Below are positions 36,852-48,342 of a stretch of DNA of 64,000 bases, in pieces. Every line of letters begins with the position of its first letter. Positions within the stretch are counted from its first letter, which is position 1. Made by a program: the position numbers and the translations under genes. The notes beneath the pieces were generated by a model. It had not been told where the DNA came from, did no database searches, and saw only the letters and a program-made list of their open reading frames with translations. This DNA comes from Verrucomicrobium sp. GAS474. GTDB lineage: Bacteria; Verrucomicrobiota; Verrucomicrobiia; Methylacidiphilales; GAS474. Location: positions 3,522,611 through 3,586,610 of the forward strand of contig NZ_LT629781.1 of NCBI RefSeq assembly GCF_900105685.1, in the 5' to 3' direction.

Positions 36852-37730
36852 ATGGCTGACCATCCCCGCTCCCTCTTCCAAAAAATCGCCTCGGCCCTCG
36901 AATTCGTCCGGTTCAGCCACACGATCTTCGCCCTGCCGTTCGCCCTCGTCTCGATGCTCGTCGCCGCGGGCGGCCTCCCCTCCCTCTCCGTCGTCGGGCT
37001 GATCCTCCTCTGCATGGTCTCCGCCCGGACCGCCGCCATGGCGTTCAACCGCCTCGCCGACTGGGAGTGGGACAAGCTCAACCCCCGGACCGAGAACCGG
37101 AGCCGCCTCGTCACCCCCGCCACGGCGAAGGCGATGCTCATCGGCAGCCTGATCCTCTTCGCCCTCGGTTCGTGGCTGCTGAATCCCCTCTGCGCCGCCC
37201 TCTGCCCCCTGGCGATGCTCCTCATCCTCGGCTACTCCGTCACGAAGCGATTCACCGCCTACTGCCACCTCTTCCTCGGCTTCGCCCTCGGGGCCGCCCC
37301 GATGGGGGCCTGGGCCGCCGTCACCGGCACCCTGGCCGCCCCCGCCCCGTGGCTCCTCATGCTCGGCGTCCTCGCCTGGGTCTTCGGCTTCGACCTCATC
37401 TATTCGACTCTCGACGCCGAGTTCGACCGCAAGGCGGGACTCCATTCCTTCCCCTCCCGTTACGGCATCCCCGCCGCCCTCCGCCTCGCCTCGGTCCTCC
37501 ATGCGCTCGCCTGGGGCTGCTTCATCCTCTTCGGCCTCGCCGCCCGCCTCGGCCTCCCGTGGAACCTCGCGATGGTCGGCGTCGCCGTCGCCCTCGTCCT
37601 CGAGCAAAAGTGGAGCCGGAGCAACGATATCGGCCGCATTAACGCCGCTTTCTTCCAGATCAACGCCGTGGTAAGCTCCCTTCTCCTCGTCGCCGCCCTG
37701 ATCTCCCTCTTCCTATGGAAACACTCCTGA
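36852..37730 (+). CDS. mqnP: UbiA-family prenyltransferase of menaquinone synthesis (MqnP-like)
   Basis: This integral membrane enzyme would attach the polyprenyl chain in the futalosine pathway. The 292-residue product has about eight hydrophobic helices. The first Asp-rich substrate motif region is AFNRLADWEWDKLNPRTENR and the second is DLIYSTLDAEFDRKAGLHS, the UbiA signatures that bind Mg-pyrophosphate. The stop overlaps mqnE by 16 bases, which ties it to menaquinone rather than ubiquinone or haem O synthesis. Confidence 0.9.
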   Translation: MADHPRSLFQKIASALEFVRFSHTIFALPFALVSMLVAAGGLPSLSVVGLILLCMVSARTAAMAFNRLADWEWDKLNPRTENRSRLVTPATAKAMLIGSLILFALGSWLLNPLCAALCPLAMLLILGYSVTKRFTAYCHLFLGFALGAAPMGAWAAVTGTLAAPAPWLLMLGVLAWVFGFDLIYSTLDAEFDRKAGLHSFPSRYGIPAALRLASVLHALAWGCFILFGLAARLGLPWNLAMVGVAVALVLEQKWSRSNDIGRINAAFFQINAVVSSLLLVAALISLFLWKHS

Positions 37731-38833
37731 ACCGCACCTTCGAAAAAAGCGGCCTTTCCTCCATCGCGGAGAAGGTCTTCGCTGGGGAGCGGATCGACGA
37801 GGCCGACGCCCTGAGGCTCTACGAGTCGCCCGACCTCAACGCCGTCGGCCTGCTGGCCAACCACGTCCGGGAACGGCTCAACGGCAACGTCACCACCTAC
37901 ATCCTCAACCGCTACCTGAACTACTCCAACGTCTGCATCCTCAGCTGCCAATTCTGCGCCTTCTACCGGCGCGGCGGCCAGGAGGGGGCGTTCGAGCTCT
38001 CGGTCGAGGAAATCGTCGGGAAGGCGAAGGAAGCCCACGCCCAGGGCCTCACCGAGATCCACAGCGTCGGCGGCCTCCACCCGAAGCTCCCCTTCTCCTT
38101 CTACCTCGAGATGATCCGGGAGATCAAAAAAGCCTGCCCCGGCCTCCGCGTGAAGGCCTTCACTGCCGTCGAGATCCGTCACCTCGCCGAGCGGATCGCG
38201 AAGAAGCCGATCCGCGAGACCCTCCAGCTCCTCCTCGAGGCGGGCCTCGATTCCCTCACCGGCGGCGGGGCCGAGATCTTCGACCCCGAGATCCGCGACA
38301 AGATCTGCCGCGGCAAGGAAGACGCCGAGGAATGGCTCGACGTCCACCGCCAATGGCACCGTCTCGGCCAGCAGAGCACCTGCACCATGCTCTACGGCCA
38401 CCTGGAGGAGCCCCGCCACCGCGTCGACCACCTCCGCCGTCTCCGCAACCTCCAGGACGAGACGAACGGCTTCACCGCCCTCATCCCCTTCGCCTACGAG
38501 CCGGAGAACAACAAGCTCTCCGCCTCCCTCCGCCGCGTCGGCGGCAGCGTCGACCTGCGGAACATCGCCGTCGCCCGCATCTACCTCGACAACATCCCCC
38601 ACCTCACCGCCTACTGGGTCAGCATGGGGATGTCGATCGCCCAGATCGCCCAGAGCTACGGGGCCGACGACCTCCACGGCACCATCCGCGAGGAACTCAT
38701 CTTCCACATGGCGGGCTCGAAGACCCCCCAGGAACAGACCGTCGCCCGGATGGAAAAGGCGATCCGCGAGGCCGGGCGCGTCCCCGCCCAGCGCGATACC
38801 TTCTACCGGGTCGCGGCCCCCGCTACCGCTTGA
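37715..38833 (+). CDS. mqnE: Aminodeoxyfutalosine synthase (radical SAM)
   Basis: MqnE uses S-adenosylmethionine and a [4Fe-4S] cluster to join the enolpyruvyl benzoate product of MqnA to the adenosyl group, the second step of the futalosine menaquinone route. The 372-residue protein has the cluster motif CILSCQFC (Cys74, Cys78, Cys81), then [28 protein letters not shown] and [14 protein letters not shown]. MqnC is the closest alternative, but the GGGAEIF and HPKLPF motifs favour MqnE. It overlaps mqnP by 16 bases. Confidence 0.9.
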   Translation: METLLNRTFEKSGLSSIAEKVFAGERIDEADALRLYESPDLNAVGLLANHVRERLNGNVTTYILNRYLNYSNVCILSCQFCAFYRRGGQEGAFELSVEEIVGKAKEAHAQGLTEIHSVGGLHPKLPFSFYLEMIREIKKACPGLRVKAFTAVEIRHLAERIAKKPIRETLQLLLEAGLDSLTGGGAEIFDPEIRDKICRGKEDAEEWLDVHRQWHRLGQQSTCTMLYGHLEEPRHRVDHLRRLRNLQDETNGFTALIPFAYEPENNKLSASLRRVGGSVDLRNIAVARIYLDNIPHLTAYWVSMGMSIAQIAQSYGADDLHGTIREELIFHMAGSKTPQEQTVARMEKAIREAGRVPAQRDTFYRVAAPATA

Positions 38834-38927
38834 ACGTCAACGCTCCGCAAGAAGGCATCCGGAGTGCCATAAGAGAGCGCATTGCCTTTTGATTCTGAAC
38901 GTGTTACCAGTACCTTCCACTTTTCCC

Positions 38928-41039
<2,112 letters not shown>

Positions 41040-41069
41040 GTCCCAGCCCGAGACACCCCCGGAAACGAC

Positions 41070-41113
41070 GCCCGCGTCGAGTCGACTCCATCGACTCCGC
41101 GGGCTTCTTTTTT
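41070..41113 (+). terminator. Terminator of ftsH
   Basis: The stem GCCCGCG-T-CGAGTCGA and its complement TCGACTC-CGCGGGC are followed by TTCTTTTTT, 30 bases past the ftsH stop. Confidence 0.88.
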
Positions 41114-41181
41114 CCTGACCCCCGAAAGGGTCGCAGCGCGGCTTTCGGGGAGAAGCCGGGCCAAAGGAAAAGAGATAAGGC

Positions 41182-41937
41182 CTAGCGAATCGGCACCGGC
41201 ACCGGTACTGGAGCCGCCCACAGCGCCTTGTTCGCCGCCGCCTCCTTCACCTCGGCGCGGGCCGCCTCCAGCGATGCCTGGAACTGCGGGTCCTCCAGCA
41301 TCCGGCGAACCAGCTCTACACCGAGCTTCCGCCCCGCGACGATGTCCGAGGGGAACCGCACCCCCGCCAGGACTTGATCGTCGCCGATCTCGGCGGCGCG
41401 GACGAAAAGCCCCTCCCTCTTCTCCGGGATCAGATCGGCGAGGATGAACCCCCAGACCGTCCCCACCGCCGCATCGGCGCAGGGATAGGACGATCCGGCC
41501 GGCGGGGGAAACGCGGGATGGATGCGCCGGTCGAGCTTCGGCGGCGGCGTCCGGGCCCAGAGCCGCTTCGCCCGCTCGGCCGCCATTTCCGTGTCGCCCT
41601 TCGCGGCGGCCAGGAGCGCCGCCGTCTTCGGCAGGTTCACCGCATGGAACCACGGGCCGACCGCCGCCGAGAACGCCTCCGACGTGATCTCCCGCTCCGT
41701 CGCCACCCGCGCGGCGGCCTCGGGCGTCCGCCCGGCCTGGAGGAAGAGAAGCGTGCCGATCTCGGCCCGGCAATCGGAGGACCCCTCCGGCGGCGGATCG
41801 CCGATCATCTGGAGATCGACCCCGGCGGGATCGATGAACGCGAAGGAAATCCCCTTCCCCTCCGCACGAAGGAAAGAAACCAGCAGCAACAGAACGACGA
41901 TTGGAAAAACAGCGCGCACCCCCCCGGCCCCCCTCAT
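41182..41937 (-). CDS. Degenerate PAP2/class A acid phosphatase-like secreted protein
   Basis: The 251-residue protein has a signal peptide (FPIVVLLLLVSFLRA) and the overall layout of PhoN-type phosphatases. Every catalytic motif is altered. K-x6-RP is AKRLWARTPP, lacking the Arg-Pro. PSGH is PCAD at residues 152-155, with His replaced by Asp. SR-x5-H-x3-D is DDQVLAGVRFPSD, with Ser, Arg and His lost and only the last Asp kept. It is probably a non-catalytic paralogue. It begins one base after the stop of the sigma-54 regulator gene, so the two form an operon. Confidence 0.7.
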   Translation of the reverse strand: MRGAGGVRAVFPIVVLLLLVSFLRAEGKGISFAFIDPAGVDLQMIGDPPPEGSSDCRAEIGTLLFLQAGRTPEAAARVATEREITSEAFSAAVGPWFHAVNLPKTAALLAAAKGDTEMAAERAKRLWARTPPPKLDRRIHPAFPPPAGSSYPCADAAVGTVWGFILADLIPEKREGLFVRAAEIGDDQVLAGVRFPSDIVAGRKLGVELVRRMLEDPQFQASLEAARAEVKEAAANKALWAAPVPVPVPIR

Positions 41938-41938
41938 G

Positions 41939-43462
<1,524 letters not shown>

Positions 43463-43547
43463 GGGGCGCAGGCAATCCCCAAACCTAAGAGAGACGGCTC
43501 CCCTTGGAAAGAGGGAATATTACCCCCTCCCCCGTCGGAAAGGACGG

Positions 43548-43824
43548 CTAGGGCCAATCGACATTCAGGACCAGGCCGCGCCGGAGGGGCTGCGCCCCTC
43601 TCCCCTAGGCGTGCGACGCCGAAGCGTGCCTGAATGGCCCGTGAGGCGGCGCAGAACGACGGGGAAGGGGCGTGGAACCCCGGCCCGAAGGGTTGCTCCT
43701 AAAACGGCCTCCCTCGGCGTTGCTCGCTCCTCGCGTGCCATTCAGGCATGCAGCGTCGCTCGCGTCTTGATGGAGGCCGTTTTAGGAGCAACGCGACCTG
43801 CTCCTGAATGCCGATTGGCCCTAG
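43548..43824. repeat. CTAG-bounded palindromic element abutting the ftsZ stop codon
   Basis: Both ends read CTAGGGCCAATCG-CATTCAGGA inward, with one base changed. A second perfect inverted pair lies inside: 43692-43712 against 43772-43792 (GTTGCTCCTAAAACGGCCTC plus one base). The 8-mer CATTCAGG/CCTGAATG occurs four times, at 43562, 43629, 43739 and 43803. No gene is inside. The right CTAG provides the TAG stop codon of ftsZ. It fills the 358-base gap before the sigma-54 regulator and resembles a non-autonomous inverted-repeat element. Confidence 0.75.
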
Positions 43825-45242
43825 ACAGGAAGGCGGCGGCGCAGGAAGGTCGGCTGGTCGAGGTTCTCGCCGTTGTGGATCGTTTCGGAACTGTTCTCGA
43901 ACCGGCCGCGGCTTCCGGCCTCGAAGGGAAGCTCTTCCTGCTTCACCGGCTTCGCCGCCTTCGTCCGCCGGACCGTGTTCCCCGCAGGAACGATATTCCG
44001 CTCTTCCGTCGCCTCGACCGTCGCCACCGCAGCCGACACCGGCTGAGGCTGGGCGGCAGGCTTCGCCTTCGTCGCCGGAAGCGGGATCGAGACCGGCGCG
44101 GGGAGCTCGGCGATTTCGGTCGCCTCAATCATTTCGACTACTTCGAGCAACGGGGCGACGGGAACCACAGGAGCTTCGACCGGCACGGCGGCCGGAAGAT
44201 GGATCTCCGGCTGCGCGGCGATCCGGGCGCGGGTCGAGGCGAGTAGGAGGGAAAGCGTGATCCGCCCCTCGTGCCGGTCGAGGGTCCGGGTCCCGAAGGA
44301 AAGGACGATCGACTTCGGGAGGACCGCCTCCAGCGCCTGCCGGAGCACCTTCAGGTCGGTCAGGGAAAATTCGTGCCCGGCCATGATGCAGGCCATCCCC
44401 GAATCGGCCTGCTCGAAGACCGCCCCGTTGTCGAGGAGCGGGCTCTCCAGCACCTGGGAGACGAGCATCTCGAGGCTCTGCCCCTCCCCGGCGTTCACCT
44501 CGCCCCGGCCGAGCCAGCAATTCTCGCGGAACTCCCCTTCCCCGAAGCGCCCGTAGAGGCTGCGGAGATCGGCGAAAGAAACCGAGCTCATCCCGCCCAG
44601 CGACATGATCTGGGCGGCGGCCTCGACGGCGCGGGCCATCGCCAGGTTCACCCCGTGGAGGCCCTTCTTGATATTCTGGCGCGCTTCCTGCCACGCATCG
44701 GCGCGGTCGGCGGCGAAGACCAGGACCGCGTCGGCCTCCTTCCGCAATTCGGCGAGCGTCCGGCGGGCCGCCGTCTGGCGGGACTCGGGCTCGAAGGAAA
44801 AGGGGAGCGAGGCGACGACGATGACGCGTCCCTCGTTCCGCTTGATCTCCCGCACCGCCTCGACGGCGAGCATCGATCCCGCGCCGCCGCCGAGGCCGAC
44901 GGCGAGGACCGCCTGCCGCACCTCGCGGAGCCGGGCCTTCACCCGTTCCGCCTCGCACTTCCAGACCGCGCGGCCCAGAGCCATATCCCCATAGCAGCCG
45001 AGGCCGCGGCAGAGCGCCATCCCGAGGGTCGCCTTCTCCGGCGCGATCGAGCCGTCGACCGCCGTGGCGTCGGCGTCGAGGGCGATCGCCTCGAAGCGTT
45101 CCCGCCCGCGCATCACCAGCTGGTCGATCACATGGATCCCCGCCTGGCCGAGGCCGATCACCGTCGGCAGCGCCTCGGGCGTCATGCCGTTCGCGCCTGC
45201 GCCGTTATTCTCGTCCGCTCCGTCGTGAACCAGTTCGATCAT
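43821..45242 (-). CDS. ftsZ: Divergent cell-division GTPase FtsZ
   Basis: FtsZ forms the cytokinetic ring. The 473-residue protein keeps the fold but not the canonical motifs. The T1 loop is GLGQAG (30-35). The tubulin signature GGGTGTG is GGGAGSM (118-124). The T7 loop NxDxxD is SVSFAD (220-225), keeping only the last Asp. A Pro/Ala/Val-rich linker (about residues 330-440) leads to a normal C-terminal peptide, LDQPTFLRRRLPV, which should bind FtsA. It is the last gene of the dcw cluster, after ftsA. GTP use is likely to be altered (inference); loss of function is unlikely given the intact context. Confidence 0.9.
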   Translation of the reverse strand: MIELVHDGADENNGAGANGMTPEALPTVIGLGQAGIHVIDQLVMRGRERFEAIALDADATAVDGSIAPEKATLGMALCRGLGCYGDMALGRAVWKCEAERVKARLREVRQAVLAVGLGGGAGSMLAVEAVREIKRNEGRVIVVASLPFSFEPESRQTAARRTLAELRKEADAVLVFAADRADAWQEARQNIKKGLHGVNLAMARAVEAAAQIMSLGGMSSVSFADLRSLYGRFGEGEFRENCWLGRGEVNAGEGQSLEMLVSQVLESPLLDNGAVFEQADSGMACIMAGHEFSLTDLKVLRQALEAVLPKSIVLSFGTRTLDRHEGRITLSLLLASTRARIAAQPEIHLPAAVPVEAPVVPVAPLLEVVEMIEATEIAELPAPVSIPLPATKAKPAAQPQPVSAAVATVEATEERNIVPAGNTVRRTKAAKPVKQEELPFEAGSRGRFENSSETIHNGENLDQPTFLRRRLPV

Positions 45243-45284
45243 AGGGGTGTCCTGTTGGGATTAGGATTGTGCTTGGGCTTTGGA

Positions 45285-46511
45285 TTAGAAAGAGAAGAGC
45301 CGCATCGCGGCGAAGAACTTGCGCAGGCTGCCGAAGGCCCCCTCGGGCACCTCGTTGGCATCCTCGATCTGGGCGTAGCGGAGCATCCCCATCACCGTGG
45401 CTAGCTCGGGCCGGGTGACGTGGCTCTGGTCACCCTCGACGGGCCGGGGCTCGGCCATCGCGACGGGAACGGGGAAAATCTCCGAGGCCAGCTCGAGGAA
45501 TCCGGGAACCCGCGAAGCGCCGCCCGTGAAGTAAACCGTGCCGCGGAAGTGATGCCAGAACGGCTGTTCCGAGAGCTTCCCAAGGACGATGCGGAGCGTC
45601 TCGTCTTGCCGGGCGTTGAGGATCGTGAGGACGTGATCCATCCGGACGAGGCGTTCCTCGAAGCTGTAGTCGCCGGGAATCACGACGGCGGCGGGGATCT
45701 CGTGGTCGATATCGACCCGGCCGTGCCGGACCTTCAGGTCTTCGGCCTTGAGCGGCGGGAGCTTCAGGCCGAGGGCGAGGTCGTTCGTCAGGTGCTCGCC
45801 GCCGACGGCGATCACCCCCGTATCGACCACCGCGCCCGCGTCGTAGGCCAGCCAGTCGGTCGCGCCCGCGCCGCAGTTCACGACGATCGAGCCCTCCCGC
45901 TTCTGCGCCTCGCTCAGCACCGCCTGCGCCGTCGCGAGGCTGCCGAGGGCGTACCCCTTCACGTTCACGCCCAGTTCCTTCACGCACCGGATGGTGGTCT
46001 GGAGGCGCGTCGTGATGCCGGAGACGAGGTGATATTCCGCCGAGAGGCGGCGCGAGGAGAGGCCGACCGGATTCTCGACCGTCGAGCCGTCGTCGAGGCG
46101 GTAGTGGCGGATCACCTCGTGGATGAAGGAATAGCCCGGCTCCAGCGACTGGTGGCGGATCATCCCGTCGAGGTCGTCGAGGTGCTCGGGAAGGATCTCG
46201 TTCCCCTCGCTGTGGATCGCCGTCGTCAGCTCGACGTTCTCGGAATGGATGTGGGCGCCGGAGAGGGCGAGGTAGACCTCGGAGATCTCGACCCCGGTCT
46301 TTTCCTCCGCGTCCTTCAGGGCGTGGGAGATGCTCTGCTTCGCGTACTCGAAGTTCACGATCTCGCACTTGCGGACACCGCTCGTCTTCGCCTCGCCGAC
46401 GCCGAGGAGGACGAGGGAGCCGTCGCCGCGCTGCTCGGCGACCGCCACGGCCACCTTGCTGCTGCCCACTTCCATCGCCACGAGGATGTTCGGATAATTC
46501 CTGAAGAACAT
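45285..46511 (-). CDS. ftsA: Cell-division protein FtsA
   Basis: FtsA is an actin-like ATPase that tethers FtsZ to the membrane. The 408-residue product starts NILVAMEVGSSKVAVAVAEQ (phosphate 1), has IVVNCGAGATDWLAY (phosphate 2) and YFTGGASRVPGFLELA (adenosine). The 1C domain insertion (EVYLALSGAHIHS) is also present. It ends ALGSLRKFFAAMRLFSF-like: a hydrophobic, basic amphipathic helix (SLRKFFAAMRLFSF) for membrane binding. ftsZ follows after 42 bases. Confidence 0.95.
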   Translation of the reverse strand: MFFRNYPNILVAMEVGSSKVAVAVAEQRGDGSLVLLGVGEAKTSGVRKCEIVNFEYAKQSISHALKDAEEKTGVEISEVYLALSGAHIHSENVELTTAIHSEGNEILPEHLDDLDGMIRHQSLEPGYSFIHEVIRHYRLDDGSTVENPVGLSSRRLSAEYHLVSGITTRLQTTIRCVKELGVNVKGYALGSLATAQAVLSEAQKREGSIVVNCGAGATDWLAYDAGAVVDTGVIAVGGEHLTNDLALGLKLPPLKAEDLKVRHGRVDIDHEIPAAVVIPGDYSFEERLVRMDHVLTILNARQDETLRIVLGKLSEQPFWHHFRGTVYFTGGASRVPGFLELASEIFPVPVAMAEPRPVEGDQSHVTRPELATVMGMLRYAQIEDANEVPEGAFGSLRKFFAAMRLFSF

Positions 46512-46550
46512 GTCTTTGCCCCTTTTTTCTGTTTTTTTAAAAACGAATGA

Positions 46551-47393
46551 TTATTTAAAGCGAACCGGCACGTTGCGTTCCGGGGTCAGGTCGACGCTCG
46601 CGATCTGCTGTCCCTGGCTCTCGGCGTAATCGATGATCTCCTCCAGCCGCCCCAGCTGCTGAGGCAGGTAGCGGAGCTGGAAGAGGACCGAGGCCCCGTC
46701 CCGCGTCTCGATCCCGATCGCGAGCGGATGGGAGACGTCGAGGCGGGCGATGTCGAGGCGGGCACGGACCGGCGTCAGCTCCATGCACTTCAGCAGCTGG
46801 ACGGCGGCGAGGACCTCGGGCTGGTCGAGGTGCTGCCCGGGCTCGACCCCGGTGAAGCGGGTGCCGACGATCTCGGGGAGGTTCGTCCGCAGCGGCTCGT
46901 TCGCCATCGGCTTGATCGTGACGCCGTCGCGGTCGACGTAGAGGGGAAGCTTCAGCTCGTCGGCGATCCGCGCGATCGGCATCCGTTCCGAGACGGTGAT
47001 GATGATCTTGTCGGGCAACTCCCGGCGGACCTGCGCGCTGGCGACGTAGGGGAGCTTCTCGACGTTGCGCTCGACCTCGGCGAGGTCGACGGTCATCACG
47101 TTCCGGCCCGTGAAGAGGCGGCTCGCCGCGATGACCTGCTTCCTCTGGAGGCCGCCCTTCACGTCCACGACAATCGTCTTCAGGGCGTAACGGGGATTTT
47201 CGTAGAAGGCCTGGTTGAGGAGGAAGCCCGCCGCGTAATGGGTCGCGATGCCGACGAGGGTCAGGGAGAGGCAGACCGCCCCGCAGAGGAGGGTCCGCTT
47301 CGTCCAGAGACGGCGCTGATGGCGAACCCCGGTCGTCGTCGCGAAGAGGACGTTCGCCTGGGCCTTCTTCATCCGGTTGCGTCGGAGGGCCAT
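46551..47393 (-). CDS. ftsQ: Cell-division protein FtsQ
   Basis: FtsQ links early and late divisome proteins in the inner membrane. From ATG 47393 it has 280 residues: a basic cytoplasmic tail, one membrane helix (LLCGAVCLSLTLVGIATHYA), and a POTRA domain (YALKTIVVDVKGGLQRKQVI). The FtsQ domain has AEVERNVEKLPYVASAQVRR and PDKIIITVSERMPIARI. It starts one base after the ddl stop and precedes ftsA, the usual order. Confidence 0.92.
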   Translation of the reverse strand: MALRRNRMKKAQANVLFATTTGVRHQRRLWTKRTLLCGAVCLSLTLVGIATHYAAGFLLNQAFYENPRYALKTIVVDVKGGLQRKQVIAASRLFTGRNVMTVDLAEVERNVEKLPYVASAQVRRELPDKIIITVSERMPIARIADELKLPLYVDRDGVTIKPMANEPLRTNLPEIVGTRFTGVEPGQHLDQPEVLAAVQLLKCMELTPVRARLDIARLDVSHPLAIGIETRDGASVLFQLRYLPQQLGRLEEIIDYAESQGQQIASVDLTPERNVPVRFK

Positions 47394-47394
47394 A

Positions 47395-48342
47395 CTAGAG
47401 GGTCTCCTTTCCTTTGCCGTCCTGGGCATGGGCGGCAGCGGCGGCCGAAAGCTCGAGGATCCGGCCGCAGAGGCCGGGGAAGTCGATCCCCGCGGCGGCG
47501 GCAGCCTTCGGCAGGAGGCTGGTCGCCGTCATCCCGGGAATCGTGTTCACCTCGAGGACGAAGGGCCGCCCCTTCTCGTCGAGCATCACGTCGACGCGGG
47601 AATAGACCTGGCAGCAGAGGACGCGGTGGGCGAGGAGCGCCGCCCGCTGGATGCGGAGCGTCGTCTCCTCGTCGATCCGGGCCGGACAGTAATAATCGGT
47701 CGCCCCGGCGGTGTACTTGTTGTCGTAATCGTAGAAGCCGCTCTTCGGGACGATCTCGACGGGCGGGAGCGCCTCCTTGCCGAGGATGCCGACGGTGAAT
47801 TCCCGCCCCTTGATGAACTGCTCCACCAGGACGTGCTCGTCGAACTCCCACGCTTTCCTCAGGGCGGGTTCCAGGTCTTTCTCCTCGAAGACGAAGCTCA
47901 TCCCGACCGTCGAGCCCTGCTTCGAGGGCTTCACGACGACGGGCATCTCCATCGGCTCCGGCAGGCTCCCGCCGCGCAACACGCAATGGCCCGCGGGGGT
48001 CGGGATCCCGGCGGCGCGGAAGAGCTCCTTGCTCGCCTCCTTGTCGAAAGCGAGGCGGCTCGCCGCGACGCCGCACCCGGTGTAGGGGACCCCCCGCGCC
48101 TCGAGCATCGCCTGGACCGTCCCGTCCTCGCCGAAGGTGCCGTGGAGCGAAAGAAAGACGAAATCGATCCCCTCGGGAAGGACCACCTCGCGCGCCGTCA
48201 CGTCGACCTCGACGACGTCGTAGCCGAGCGTGCGGAGCGCCCCCGCGACGGCGGCCCCGGTGCGCAGCGAAACCTCGCGCTCGCTCGACGGACCGCCCAT
48301 GAGGACGGCGACGCGGCGGATGGAAGAAAAGGTCGCGCTCAC
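47395..48342 (-). CDS. ddl: D-alanine--D-alanine ligase
   Basis: Ddl makes the D-Ala-D-Ala dipeptide used by MurF. From GTG 48342 it has 315 residues: N-terminal VAVLMGGPSSEREVSL, FLSLHGTFGEDGTVQAML, the ATP-grasp VVVKPSKQGSTVGMSFV and the metal/active-site block PFVLEVNTIPGMTATSL. The GTG overlaps the murC-murB stop (GTGA). Confidence 0.95.
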   Translation of the reverse strand: MSATFSSIRRVAVLMGGPSSEREVSLRTGAAVAGALRTLGYDVVEVDVTAREVVLPEGIDFVFLSLHGTFGEDGTVQAMLEARGVPYTGCGVAASRLAFDKEASKELFRAAGIPTPAGHCVLRGGSLPEPMEMPVVVKPSKQGSTVGMSFVFEEKDLEPALRKAWEFDEHVLVEQFIKGREFTVGILGKEALPPVEIVPKSGFYDYDNKYTAGATDYYCPARIDEETTLRIQRAALLAHRVLCCQVYSRVDVMLDEKGRPFVLEVNTIPGMTATSLLPKAAAAAGIDFPGLCGRILELSAAAAAHAQDGKGKETL

